Shown: positions 1-7,456, numbered from the stretch's first letter. The stretch: 8,476 nt of DNA from Bacteroidales bacterium (GCA_004552385.1 SFOL01000097.1:1-8476); one strand, 5' to 3'. Numbers and translations are program-made. Notes: a model not told the origin generated them from the letters alone.

Positions 1-2669
1 GGTCTTGTTGATTGATGCGAACTTGCTCTCCACAGTCAGCTTCGAAGGGAGGTTCACGGAAGCGGACTCACCGCTGAGCGTGTAGCAATATGTGTAGGAT
101 GTGCTGTTCACCTCCGGGTCATACACCGTAAACGTGGTGGTGGTCCTGCTGGCACCGGAGGTGTAGCCCCAGCTGCAGCTCGATTTCCACTCCATGCCGA
201 CGATGCACTTGAAGGTCGCTCCGAAGGTGTTCCCGCTCATCTGGAGTGTCGGAGAGCCGCTTGACGTGTTCCAGCTCACGGTGAACCGGACCGGGCTCTC
301 GTTGATGATGTTGTGCAGGTTGCGCCCGCCGTAGCCATCGTATGAGGCTACCTGGGAGTCCTTGTTGGCGTACATCGACCCCGCCATGTCAGGTCCTGTG
401 TACCATCCGGCACTGCGGTAGCTGTATCCCCCGTCATCACCCCATATATAGCTGTACGTGGCGTTGCCGGAGGTGGTTCCGTCGGTGGTGACGTAGCCGC
501 CGTTCAAGTCCTCGTGGTCATAGGACAGGTAGATGTCCGAGAGCGTGGTTATGCCCACGTCCGAGCGGATGTACCGGTTCGGGATGGACAGGTTCTCGCT
601 CATGTTCACAATGCCGTCGGACGGGTCCGCGACGTGTATCCTGCAGGGCAGCCCGTCGATGGTGGCCTGCGTGCCGGAGGTGTGCCTCAGGATCAGGGAG
701 TTCCCGTCGCAGAAGTACGGCTGCTCTATGGAGGTCCTCGATCCAGGGACATAGCTGAAGGCGGAGTTCCCGCCCTTCTGGAAGAACAGCGGCTCGGCGT
801 TGGAAAGGACCGGGCTGGCAAGGGTCGACCTGAGCTTGCCCACATAGAAGACGTCGCACCGGTAGTCGATGAACGACGGGTTGTACGCCGCTATGTAGGT
901 CTGCCCTCCCAGCGACCATCCGGCACTTGACGGGAAGGTGTCCTCGCTTCCCAGGAAGAACTTCGGCCTGACGATCTCGTAGTCCGCCTGCCAGGAGACG
1001 CTCTCCGCCTTGTCTGTGGAGAAGAGCAGGTCGACAACGGGGTTCGCTCCGCTGTGATAGCCGACCCAGTTGTACGCTTTGGACAGCGCGCTGTTCATTA
1101 TGGATGAGGTGCCGGGGTTGGTCATGCCGAGGTCGATGACGAAGGAAGGACCGTCGCCCATTTCGTCACCTGCGTTCGTCACGGCCTTGTAATACCCTGC
1201 GAGCATTTTCGACTGCGATGCGTTGAGAAGGGACGTCAGCGAGGAGGTCGGGGTGATGGCCGTTTCCACGGGGGAGAAAAGCGACAGGTCGAACCCGTAC
1301 TGCCCCCAGTCCTCCATGCAGTTGAGATTGTCCCCGTCCCTGTCCGTCAGGTAGAGGTAGACGTGGCCGTCATCCCCGTTGATCGTAGGATAGGGAAGCT
1401 CCTGGGGCTCAATCACCCTCTCCCCCGGGCGGTACCTTCCCCCGTCGCCAATGGCCAGCAGCGGAAGGAGCCCGTTCAGTTCCCCGTCATCGAGGGTGAA
1501 TTCGGTCACAATCTGTCCGTCCTCATCCACGAGGCACAGTGTGTTGTCCCCTTCCGTCGCATCGAGACACTTGATGGTGCAGAGGTAGTGTCCTCCTGAG
1601 TAGCTGATGTCCCCCAGCTCGAAGTCCGGGCTCGGCTTCCCGTCAGGTCCGATGACGGCAAGAGAGTGGCCGGGGAGCCCCTCCCCGATGAAGTCCTCGA
1701 GGTAGGTGTTGATCCGAAGTCCCATCAGGCTGCTCTCGCCGACGTACTGCTCGTCAAGGCCGTGGAGACCATCCTCTACGTATGCCGAGCAGAGGGAGCC
1801 GTTGAATTCTACGTCAGGGTCTATCTTCCACGACACGTTGTCAAGGTTGTTGGTAAGGCACAGGGACACTCCCATGTCCACGTTTCGGATGATGTCGAAG
1901 TTCGAGCAGTTGTCCTGCCCGAGGTAGATCCTGTATGTGATGCTGCCCGAGAGGGCAAACCCGCCCTGGAACTCGCACCCCACCTCGAGGTAGGTGCACA
2001 GGCCCGCCACCGACACATTCTCCGGAATCTTCTGCCACGGGTCCGTGTTGCCCGGGAGCAGCGTCCCCTGGCAGTTCTCCAGTGCGAAGAAGTACACGTC
2101 CCTGCCCTCGTTGAGCCCGATGTCACCTCCAGCCCGGCGAGGGCCTCCGTGTCGATTCGGAAGCGGATCTTGCTTACGAGGCGGACGAGGGAGACCGGCA
2201 GCTGTGCCAGGGACTCCGTCGGGGTGTAGCCCTCGCGGCTCCACGCCATCGGCATCCCGCCGCTGTTAAGCGAACCGACGAACCCCTCCTCCAGCACATC
2301 CACTCGGATGTTCCTGAAGTCGGCTTCCTTGTCCACCGGGTCCAGCCTGCCCACGTTGGCGACGGCGTAGACATTGTACGGAACGCCCTTCGCGAGGAGG
2401 AACGTGACGACGGAAGGGGTGGTGATGTACTCCGACGCGGCCAGAAGGCCGTCCCTGTAGAAGAAGATGTTGATGTCCTTCACCGCGGACTCACCCGCCG
2501 ACACCGCGCTCTTCGTCCCGGGTCCGTCCGTCCCCCTTGCCGCTGGAACGACCTGCACCTTCACCGTCTCATCCCCGTCCTTACCTCCGGCGGGCAGGTC
2601 CATCTCGTGCAGCGTGCACGAGGTGATGGCCGCAAGAGAGGCAGCCATCAGTGTAATCATTCTTTTCAT
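1..2669 (-). CDS. Large DUF4906-like fimbrial tip/adhesin lipoprotein, frameshifted, 3' end outside window
   Basis: Starts at ATG 2669, chosen because a lipoprotein signal follows at once (hydrophobic stretch, lipobox ITSC, Cys18) and because an AT-rich leader precedes it. Residues 35-180 resemble the N-terminal domain of fimbrial subunits: a T-K-S-A-V-S-A segment at 52-58, then INIFFYRDG and YNVYAVANVG strands, and RLVSKIRFRID near 163-173. After Leu180 the frame changes by one base. The second frame is open without a stop from 2124 to base 1 (708 codons). It holds a long beta-rich, Gly/Ser/Thr/Tyr-rich region with several Cys, as expected of a surface subunit. More than 889 residues are visible. 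Size, lipoprotein signal and position after the FimB/Mfa2 gene fit the DUF4906-type proteins of Bacteroidales fimbrial loci, probably tip or adhesin. The DUF4906 assignment is from memory of the family, not a search. Without the frameshift being repaired, translation would stop at 1821 and give about 282 residues. Confidence 0.72.
2124..2132 (-). other. One-base frameshift in the large fimbrial subunit gene
   Basis: Reading from ATG 2669, good fimbrial-type protein sequence continues to codon 180 (CTG, 2132-2130). It then degenerates into Thr/Ser/Arg-rich out-of-frame sequence ending at a stop at 1821. From GAC at 2124 the -1 frame gives convincing protein (DIGLNEGRDVYFFALENC) that stays open to the window edge. 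Restoring one missing G in the GGAGG stretch would fuse the frames as Gly-Leu-Glu-Gly-Asp-Ile. No slippery heptamer or long homopolymer is present, so I favour a real single-base deletion or an assembly error over programmed frameshifting. Confidence 0.85.
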
Positions 2670-2697
2670 CGCTATAATTGTATTTGTTGATAGTACG
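2670..2697 (-). promoter_or_regulatory. AT-rich leader before the large subunit gene
   Basis: The 28 bases between the anchor stop and ATG 2669 are markedly AT-rich (CAACAAATACAATTATAGCG just before the start) against about 60% GC around them. There is no Shine-Dalgarno-like purine core. This fits Bacteroidetes translation starts, which rely on unstructured A-rich leaders. It is too short to contain a credible separate promoter, so the gene is probably co-transcribed with the anchor gene. Confidence 0.5.
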
Positions 2698-3474
2698 TCA
2701 GATGACCTCGTCATAGACGAGTCCCTCCTCCCATGGGATGACCGAGACGCTGACCTCTCCCGTGGCGTAGTCCACGCCGAGGAAGATGTCGTCAAGGTCT
2801 TCCGCCGTCCAGTCGTAGCCTGTCTCCCTTATCATCCCACCGAGGTCGTATGGGAAGGTGTGACCGTCCGCTCCCGTGATGTCCATCACCAGGGAGTCGT
2901 CCCCCTGGCGCATCAGGCGGAAGTACCACACTCCGTCCTCCGTACGGTCCGGAGCGAACGAGAACGTCCCTCCGACAGGGGCGAGCGTCACTAGGTCCAG
3001 ACCGTTCCACCTGCCCCTCACCATGACAGAGAACCCGTCATCCGCGTTCTCCATCTTCACCGCCACAGCGGCGTACTGCTTGTGCAGGGACACCCGGTCG
3101 GTGGCCGTCTCCCCGTAGGCGGGCACGTCTGCCCGGTAGGCGTAGAGCCTCGGGGACTGGTCGCCCTCAGGGACGACGACGGTCATGCCGGAGCTCCCGT
3201 AGGACCCCGGAAGGGAATGGGCGCAGTAGTGCACCATCCCGCGCGGCACCTCCTCCTCATGGACCGTCGGGAAGTCCTCCCCGGGGATGTGCACCCCGAA
3301 GACGGACCTCTCGTCGGTCCAGCCCTTGAGGGACACCAGGTCGGTGTACCGGGAGCAGGTGGAGAGGTCTATCTGAAGCCAGCACGGGCAATCGTCCCTG
3401 TCCTCCTTGACCGAGCAGGAGGAGAGGGTGAGGAGCAGCACGGCTGCGGCGAATGAAAGTCTTCTTCTTGTCAT
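2698..3474 (-). CDS. FimB/Mfa2-family fimbrial anchor lipoprotein
   Basis: A 258-residue protein that should anchor the fimbrial shaft in the outer membrane and limit its length, as FimB and Mfa2 do in Porphyromonas gingivalis. Residues 1-20 form a lipoprotein signal with lipobox LSSC (Cys20). It is followed by SVKEDRDDCPCWLQIDLS (21-38), the characteristic start of the FimB/Mfa2 family: an acidic/charged patch next to the lipid Cys that resembles a surface-export signal, then a CPC motif. The body is beta-strand-rich with YAYRADVP (111-118) and KQYAAVAVKM (132-141). The C-terminus is VIPWEEGLVYDEVI. It lacks the T-K-A-V-type processing segment seen in the shaft subunit, which fits an unprocessed anchor. 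It is somewhat short for the family. It lies 162 bp after the fimbrillin gene and 28 bp before the large subunit gene. The start at 3474 puts the Arg-rich n-region directly before the hydrophobic core. Confidence 0.88.
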   Translation of the reverse strand: MTRRRLSFAAAVLLLTLSSCSVKEDRDDCPCWLQIDLSTCSRYTDLVSLKGWTDERSVFGVHIPGEDFPTVHEEEVPRGMVHYCAHSLPGSYGSSGMTVVVPEGDQSPRLYAYRADVPAYGETATDRVSLHKQYAAVAVKMENADDGFSVMVRGRWNGLDLVTLAPVGGTFSFAPDRTEDGVWYFRLMRQGDDSLVMDITGADGHTFPYDLGGMIRETGYDWTAEDLDDIFLGVDYATGEVSVSVIPWEEGLVYDEVI

Positions 3475-3495
3475 TGCAGTTGTGAATTTATTGTG

Positions 3496-3519
3496 CCCGG
3501 GAGGGGTGTCGCTCCCCGG
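3496..3519 (-). repeat. Weak GC-rich hairpin ahead of anchor gene
   Basis: On the minus strand CCGGGGAG and CTCCCGG can pair around a loop of about eight bases, with one bulged base. It is less regular than the hairpin at 3578-3608 and could arise by chance in such GC-rich sequence. If it forms, it would sit just 5' of the A-rich leader of the anchor gene. Confidence 0.35.
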
Positions 3520-3577
3520 CGTCGGCTGTGCCCGTCGGCATCTCCGCCTCCGCCCCGTCCTCCGGTCCGGGCCTGAG

Positions 3578-3608
3578 CGGTCCCCTCATCATCGCGACGA
3601 AGGGACCG
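3578..3608 (-). terminator. 13-bp hairpin downstream of the fimbrillin gene (no U-tract)
   Basis: On the transcribed strand CGGTCCCTTCGTC pairs with GATGAGGGGACCG around a five-base loop (GCGAT), giving 13 stacked pairs with two G-U wobbles. It begins 29 bases after the fimbrillin stop. The sequence after it is CTCAGGCCC, with no run of T, so it is not a classical intrinsic terminator. Its place right after the major pilin gene suggests a partial terminator or an RNA 3'-end stabiliser. Either would let shaft subunit be made in excess over the anchor and tip. That role is inference. Confidence 0.65.
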
Positions 3609-3636
3609 TGATTTAATCATTATCCACTTACGAAAA

Positions 3637-4701
3637 TCAGATTGTCTCGTCATACACCGCCCCTGCGGTCCAGCCGCTGACGGTGATGCTTGCCGATATG
3701 GTGCCCTTCTCAACAGGCTTGTTCGGGTCCTCGGCCCCGAGGCCGGTGATGGTCAGGCCCACGGTGTAGGTCTTGTTGCGCTCCAGGGTGGCGTTGTCCA
3801 GGACGACAGGATAGTAGTACTTCTTCCCGGATACGGTGGCCACCACTGTGAGCACTGTCCTCTGTGCCGCGAAGGTCGACTGGAAGCCTGTCGGCGCGGT
3901 GGTGCTGCTGTTCGGGAAGGAGTAGAAGAGGTAAGGGGTGGACGGGCTGTGGGAGGCTCCGTTGGCTACGCTCTGCCCCACTCCCTTGTAGGTGAGGGCC
4001 TCGCAGGAAGCCTTGTAGGTGCTGCCGTCGATGATGTGCGCGGTGTTCCTTGTGGACTCGTCCGCACGGCCGTTCTTGTTGTACCAGGTGGATGCCGCAG
4101 CACTGCCTGCAAGGTTCTGGTTGCCGACGACATTGCTGAGGAACACCCTGTCGACGGTGATGGCACCGTATGACTGCGGGAGCTTGTTGACGATGCTGGA
4201 CAGGGCCACGCGGCTCACCAGCCTGGACACCGTGATGGCACAGTTGGCGGTGCCGCCCGAGGTTACGGTCACGGAGGCGCTTCCCGCCATCACGAATCCC
4301 GTCGAGGCCGTGGTGCTGTTGGCTGAGAGGTCCACGGCCGTGGCCTGGAGGGCCGACAGGGTCCCGATGGTCGAGAGGTCAGGGCCGTTGACGACTGCCC
4401 ACACGGTCTTCGTTCCTGCAGTGGTCGAGATTGAACCGCTGGTCGAGGTGCCGAGGTTCTGGTAGAAGTTGATCGCCCCGTCGCTTCCGAAGACGAACAG
4501 CTGGACCTTGTTCACCTGGCTCTCGTAGGTCTGGGACGTGGTGTAGGCTGAGACCGCCTTGGTGGCGGCCGGGTCCTCCCCTGCTACGGTGAAGACGATG
4601 CTCCCCTCTTCCTGAGGGACGATGGCGGAGCCGACGGGCTCCTTGCTGCAGGCCGCGAGTGCTGCACAGGCGGCCGCAATCATGAAAATTCTTTTCTTCA
4701 T
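3637..4701 (-). CDS. Major fimbrillin (Mfa1-like fimbrillin-family pilin), lipoprotein precursor
   Basis: A 354-residue shaft subunit of a type V pilus. Residues 1-18 are a lipoprotein signal with lipobox LAAC (Cys18). A short linker leads to the strand SIVFTVAGED (34-43) and to PAATKAVSAY (44-53), the position where fimbrillins are cut after Arg/Lys to open the groove for donor-strand exchange. Further family hallmarks are VNKVQLFVFGSDG (63-75), TGFVMAGS (134-141), VSRLVSRVALSSIV (158-171) and LERNKTYTVGLTITGLG (306-322), followed by EDPNKPVEKGT and the C-terminal ASITVSGW plus VYDETI. The C-terminal strand is the expected donor strand. The start at 4701 is only 14 bp after the preceding gene, so no promoter of its own is apparent. 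Function is confident at family level; the processing residue (Lys48) is inferred from position. Confidence 0.92.
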   Translation of the reverse strand: MKKRIFMIAAACAALAACSKEPVGSAIVPQEEGSIVFTVAGEDPAATKAVSAYTTSQTYESQVNKVQLFVFGSDGAINFYQNLGTSTSGSISTTAGTKTVWAVVNGPDLSTIGTLSALQATAVDLSANSTTASTGFVMAGSASVTVTSGGTANCAITVSRLVSRVALSSIVNKLPQSYGAITVDRVFLSNVVGNQNLAGSAAASTWYNKNGRADESTRNTAHIIDGSTYKASCEALTYKGVGQSVANGASHSPSTPYLFYSFPNSSTTAPTGFQSTFAAQRTVLTVVATVSGKKYYYPVVLDNATLERNKTYTVGLTITGLGAEDPNKPVEKGTISASITVSGWTAGAVYDETI

Positions 4702-4715
4702 TTCTTAAACTGGTT

Positions 4716-5039
4716 TTATGGGTTGATGTCATTGTCTGTCGGTTGTGCGCCCCGGAGGCGTCTGCGGTGGGTGAGGCAGATGCGGATCTGCACCACCGTC
4801 CCGAGGATGAGGAAGAGGGCGGCAAGGAGGGAGAACCCCCAGAACGTCGCTGCGGCTAACCCGATGACCGTCCTCAGCCATCCCCCGTCCGGAGCCAGAT
4901 GCAGGAGCCCGAACCCTATGAAAAAGGCGTTCAGCATGATGGCCAGCGCGATGAGCGCATACTCCCCGAACCTGGTGCCGTAGAAGGGATCCCCTCTAAG
5001 GGGGTCGATGTCACATGAGTGTTTACTGCATTTCTTCAT
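4716..5039 (-). CDS. Small double-span membrane protein of unknown function
   Basis: A 107-residue protein I do not recognise. Residues 27-48 (YALIALAIMLNAFFIGFGLLHL) and about 57-83 (TVIGLAAATFWGFSLLAALFL and following) are two strong hydrophobic spans joined by a short loop with APDGG. The tail RICLTHRRRLRG is strongly basic, so both ends are probably cytoplasmic and the loop periplasmic. ATG 5039 lies inside the last codons of the preceding gene, overlapping it by 17 bases in another frame, which implies translational coupling. The stop is 14 bp before the fimbrillin start. Position suggests an accessory of fimbrial assembly or sensing at the inner membrane; there is no sequence evidence for a specific activity. 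It could also be an immunity- or holin-like hairpin protein, but nothing around it supports that. Confidence 0.75.
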   Translation of the reverse strand: MKKCSKHSCDIDPLRGDPFYGTRFGEYALIALAIMLNAFFIGFGLLHLAPDGGWLRTVIGLAAATFWGFSLLAALFLILGTVVQIRICLTHRRRLRGAQPTDNDINP

Positions 5040-5505
5040 GGCTGTGCATTTTGGTTTCAGCGCTCATGCTTGTATAAGATTCACCTGAATGGGATACGTC
5101 CTTGGCTGTCTTCCTCCTCCTTGCCTGGGAAGAGCTGCGGTGGGGTTTCGTATTGGACCTGCCTCCTGACTCACGGACCGCCTCCTCGAGACTATAGAAG
5201 TTCCTGTCGATGCTCTCCTGGATATCTATCAGCACATATTTGATCCTGCCCACCTCCAGTTCTATCGGGCTTGGATTTCTTCCGGAAATGCGATAGACCA
5301 GGAAACAGAGAAGGAAGACAATCAGCATTATCGCGATGACTTCCACGGCCAGTGGCCACAGATGGTCGAAAAGCGAGCCTGAGGCTGCTGCCTCAATGTC
5401 CGCCACTGCGGAAGTGTCGGCATTGCATAATGTCTCGAAAAGGCTGTCCAGCGGCGCGTCCTGCCGGAGAGCGGAGAATGTGTCAGTAATCATAATCGGA
5501 ATCAT
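5023..5505 (-). CDS. Single-span membrane protein of unknown function
   Basis: A protein of 160 residues (or 156 from the internal ATG at 5493) with no family I recognise. It has an acidic/Ala-rich N-terminal part (about 1-48), one strong membrane span at about 50-72 (PLAVEVIAIMLIVFLLCFLV), a short helical segment with IELEVGRIKYVLIDIQESID (81-100), and a low-complexity Ser/Arg/Lys/His tail (about 112-160). Basic residues after the span suggest N-out, C-in topology. The ATG at 5505 overlaps the upstream stop by 23 bases; the one at 5493 gives ATGATTACTGA, an 11-base overlap. Either implies coupled translation. Its own end overlaps the next gene by 17 bases. Parts of the gene fall to about 45-47% GC, below the rest of the cluster. 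It probably works with the neighbouring double-span protein, an inference from coupling alone. Confidence 0.72.
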   Translation of the reverse strand: MIPIMITDTFSALRQDAPLDSLFETLCNADTSAVADIEAAASGSLFDHLWPLAVEVIAIMLIVFLLCFLVYRISGRNPSPIELEVGRIKYVLIDIQESIDRNFYSLEEAVRESGGRSNTKPHRSSSQARRRKTAKDVSHSGESYTSMSAETKMHSHEEMQ

Positions 5506-7456
5506 TTTGTCGGTTGAGATCGTATGTCTTTATCAGCGCGGCTATCTCCGGGTCGAGGTTGCCCCTGTGGACGTATGCCGGGTTGAGCTCGCAGGAGTTC
5601 AAGTAGCACTGAACCGCCTCCTGCACGCGGCCCAGCCTGGTGTAGACCACCGCCCTCATGTAGAGGACCTCGGCGGTAGGCTCCAGTGTTTCAAGAATGC
5701 CGAGCGCGCTGGCGTTGTAGTCAAGGGCGCAATAGGCCACAGCAGTGTTGTAGTCAGCGTAGGTTCGAAGGTACGAGACCGCTCTTTCATAGTCCCTGTC
5801 CCTTATCGCCTGCACGCCCAGCATATATGTCGTGTCGAGTTCCGTAGTGTGTACCGTGTCCTTGACCATCCCCTTGCGGTGCAGGTGGAAGTCGAAACGG
5901 ACCGTCCTGAGCCGTGGATAGACCTGCTCTCGCAGGTATCGGTAGTACGGCTGCATTCTCAGCCCTTTCTCGATGGCGTCAAGGTCGACGGCCGAGGCCC
6001 TCAGACGGGCGTATTCTTCCTTCTGGGCATCCGTCATGGTGCTGTCCTTCCTGATGAGGGCGTCGAGCATCGTCCAGTTCTCGCCCCCGTTGCGGGCTAT
6101 GAACCTGATGTCGGGCCGGTGCACCTCGTGCACTACCTCCCCGTCCTCGCCGATGCTGAAGCCCGCCTCCCGGTCAAGGGAGTCCCGGTAATGCCTGATG
6201 TAGCCCTCGAAGAACCGGCACACGGACTCGCTCCTTCGCTGCGCGAGGGCGCGGTTTGCCCTCTCGGAGCCCTCCGGTGATGCAGAAGCCGTCACGACGA
6301 TGGAGTCCAGGTCATAGACCGTGTCCTCGATGAGCTGTGCGAGGTTGCCCCGGATGCGCCCGATCTCGTCCCGGTTGTTCGACAGGGAGATATCCACCTC
6401 AGAGCTTCCGGAGGCGAAGTCCACATAGCAGGCTGTGTTCGCTTGGGCACGCCGCTCAATGATCCTCGTGAGGTATCGTTCCTTGCCGTCGACAAAGGAA
6501 GAGAGACTGCTTATGTAGAAGGTCAGCGGCTCGCTGCGGGACATCAGGTACACCTTCCTGTCCGACTCCCACACCTCCCCGGAGAGGACGATGTCCACCT
6601 TGCGGAGCTTGGGCCTTGTGGAAATGGTCTGCACGTAGTTGTAGATGAAGTCACCGTTCACATCCCTCAGGACGGTGTCTAGACGTATCCCCTCGGTGAC
6701 GATAGGGACCTTGACGTACTTGCGGTACATCCTGTCCCTGAGGCTCTTCTTGCGGTTGTTCCACCGCTTGGCAATCTTGTTCGTGTAGTGGTCGACCGCC
6801 AGACGCTCCGTAACGCCGTACACCGAGGCGAACTGCTCGTCGGAGACCTCAGTGGAGTCGCTGCCGAAGGCGTACACCTCGGGGATGTTCCTCTGGAGGA
6901 AGAGCTCCAGCTGCCAGACGTTGATGAACCGGGTGGTGTCGCTGACTATTGACGCAAGGAAACGCTCGTACTGCTGGTAGCCCTTGAGTTGTGCCTTCCT
7001 GTAGTCCCTTCCGGTGATGACCACAGGCTCGAGCCGTATGCTGTCCCCGAGGACGTACATGTCCGGGAAGAAGCGCAGCTGCCACCTTGAGTCCTGCATC
7101 GCCTCCGGGACGATGATCTGGAACTCCAGGTCCACCTTCCCGTGACGTTCCGCCACGTTGCGGAAACGGGCGGTGACCACGGCCGCGTCGATGACGTCGT
7201 GCGCCACCATCTCCCCGTCCTCGTCCTGCACGGCGTTCATGAGGAACATCTCCTCACCGTTGAGTCCCGTCACGCGGATGGTGTCCCTGCGGTGGCTGCG
7301 CAGTGCCTCCATCTCCGGAAGGAGAGGCTCCTCGTCACGGAGCCTCAGCGTGGCGGACACGTCGCCCCGCGCGAGGCTCTGGGCCTTGCGGGACACTCCG
7401 CACGAGAAGAGGAGCAGGGCGGCAGCCGCCAGCGTTATGACCGTACCCGTCCTCAC
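5483..7456 (-). CDS. OmpA-like domain lipoprotein with C-terminal TPRs
   Basis: I place the start at GTG 7456, whose GTGA overlaps the upstream stop. It is followed directly by a lipoprotein signal (LAAAALLLFSC, Cys19), whereas the in-frame upstream codons lie inside the previous gene and read as nonsense. The result is 657 residues. Residues 20-150 are a beta-rich region ending RLEPVVITGRDYR, laid out like the N-terminal part of DUF3868-type proteins of Bacteroidales. Residues 240-335 are another beta-rich part with LSGEVWESDRKVYLM. Residues 342-416 are an OmpA-like peptidoglycan-associated domain: YVDFASGSSEVD, SIVVTASASPEGS, then N and LAQRRSESVCRFF. Residues 541-640 hold TPR helices (MLGVQAIRDRDYERAVSYLRT; YMRAVVYTRLGRVQEAVQCY). 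It is probably an outer-membrane lipoprotein tied to the cell wall, using TPRs to bind partners. Its place in a fimbrial operon suggests pilus tethering or assembly; that is inferred. Confidence 0.82.
   Translation of the reverse strand: MRTGTVITLAAAALLLFSCGVSRKAQSLARGDVSATLRLRDEEPLLPEMEALRSHRRDTIRVTGLNGEEMFLMNAVQDEDGEMVAHDVIDAAVVTARFRNVAERHGKVDLEFQIIVPEAMQDSRWQLRFFPDMYVLGDSIRLEPVVITGRDYRKAQLKGYQQYERFLASIVSDTTRFINVWQLELFLQRNIPEVYAFGSDSTEVSDEQFASVYGVTERLAVDHYTNKIAKRWNNRKKSLRDRMYRKYVKVPIVTEGIRLDTVLRDVNGDFIYNYVQTISTRPKLRKVDIVLSGEVWESDRKVYLMSRSEPLTFYISSLSSFVDGKERYLTRIIERRAQANTACYVDFASGSSEVDISLSNNRDEIGRIRGNLAQLIEDTVYDLDSIVVTASASPEGSERANRALAQRRSESVCRFFEGYIRHYRDSLDREAGFSIGEDGEVVHEVHRPDIRFIARNGGENWTMLDALIRKDSTMTDAQKEEYARLRASAVDLDAIEKGLRMQPYYRYLREQVYPRLRTVRFDFHLHRKGMVKDTVHTTELDTTYMLGVQAIRDRDYERAVSYLRTYADYNTAVAYCALDYNASALGILETLEPTAEVLYMRAVVYTRLGRVQEAVQCYLNSCELNPAYVHRGNLDPEIAALIKTYDLNRQNDSDYDY

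Larger units (their letters stand above)
3475..3636 (-). other. Spacer between fimbrillin and anchor genes, structured, no supported gene
   Basis: This is the only sizeable gap in the cluster. Its two ends are AT-rich and the middle is very GC-rich. It holds the 13-bp hairpin at 3578-3608 and a weaker GC-rich hairpin near 3496-3519. The last 20 bases before the anchor ATG (AATAAATTCACAACTGCA) form an A-rich translation leader. I see no Bacteroides-type promoter: neither a -7 TAnnTTTG nor a -33 TTTG is recognisable. Confidence 0.6.

Noticed and set aside
1666..2229. 187-residue plus-strand open frame across the frameshift site
   Set aside because: It is a shadow of the large subunit gene. The minus-strand frames around it give convincing beta-rich surface protein, while this one is compositionally random.
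2670..2795. Upstream start at 2795 for the large subunit
   Set aside because: It lies inside the anchor gene and adds Ser/Arg-rich out-of-frame residues ahead of a clear lipoprotein signal at 2669.
3488..3592. Possible 34-codon minus-strand frame within the spacer, ATGATG to TAA before the anchor gene
   Set aside because: The product is Gly/Pro/Glu-rich with no feature, its start lies inside the hairpin stem, and the composition is explained by the GC-rich spacer.
3471..3713. 80-residue minus-strand frame bridging the fimbrillin 3' end and the spacer
   Set aside because: It overlaps the certain fimbrillin C-terminus in another frame and is rich in Arg/Gly without a domain.
4702..4715. Promoter or invertible element in front of the fimbrillin gene
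   Set aside because: Only 14 bases separate the genes. I see no inverted repeats flanking a promoter and no TAnnTTTG box.
5336..6280. 314-residue plus-strand open frame antisense to the OmpA/TPR gene
   Set aside because: It is the mirror of a GC-rich coding gene, has no recognisable domain or signal, and runs opposite to every supported gene.
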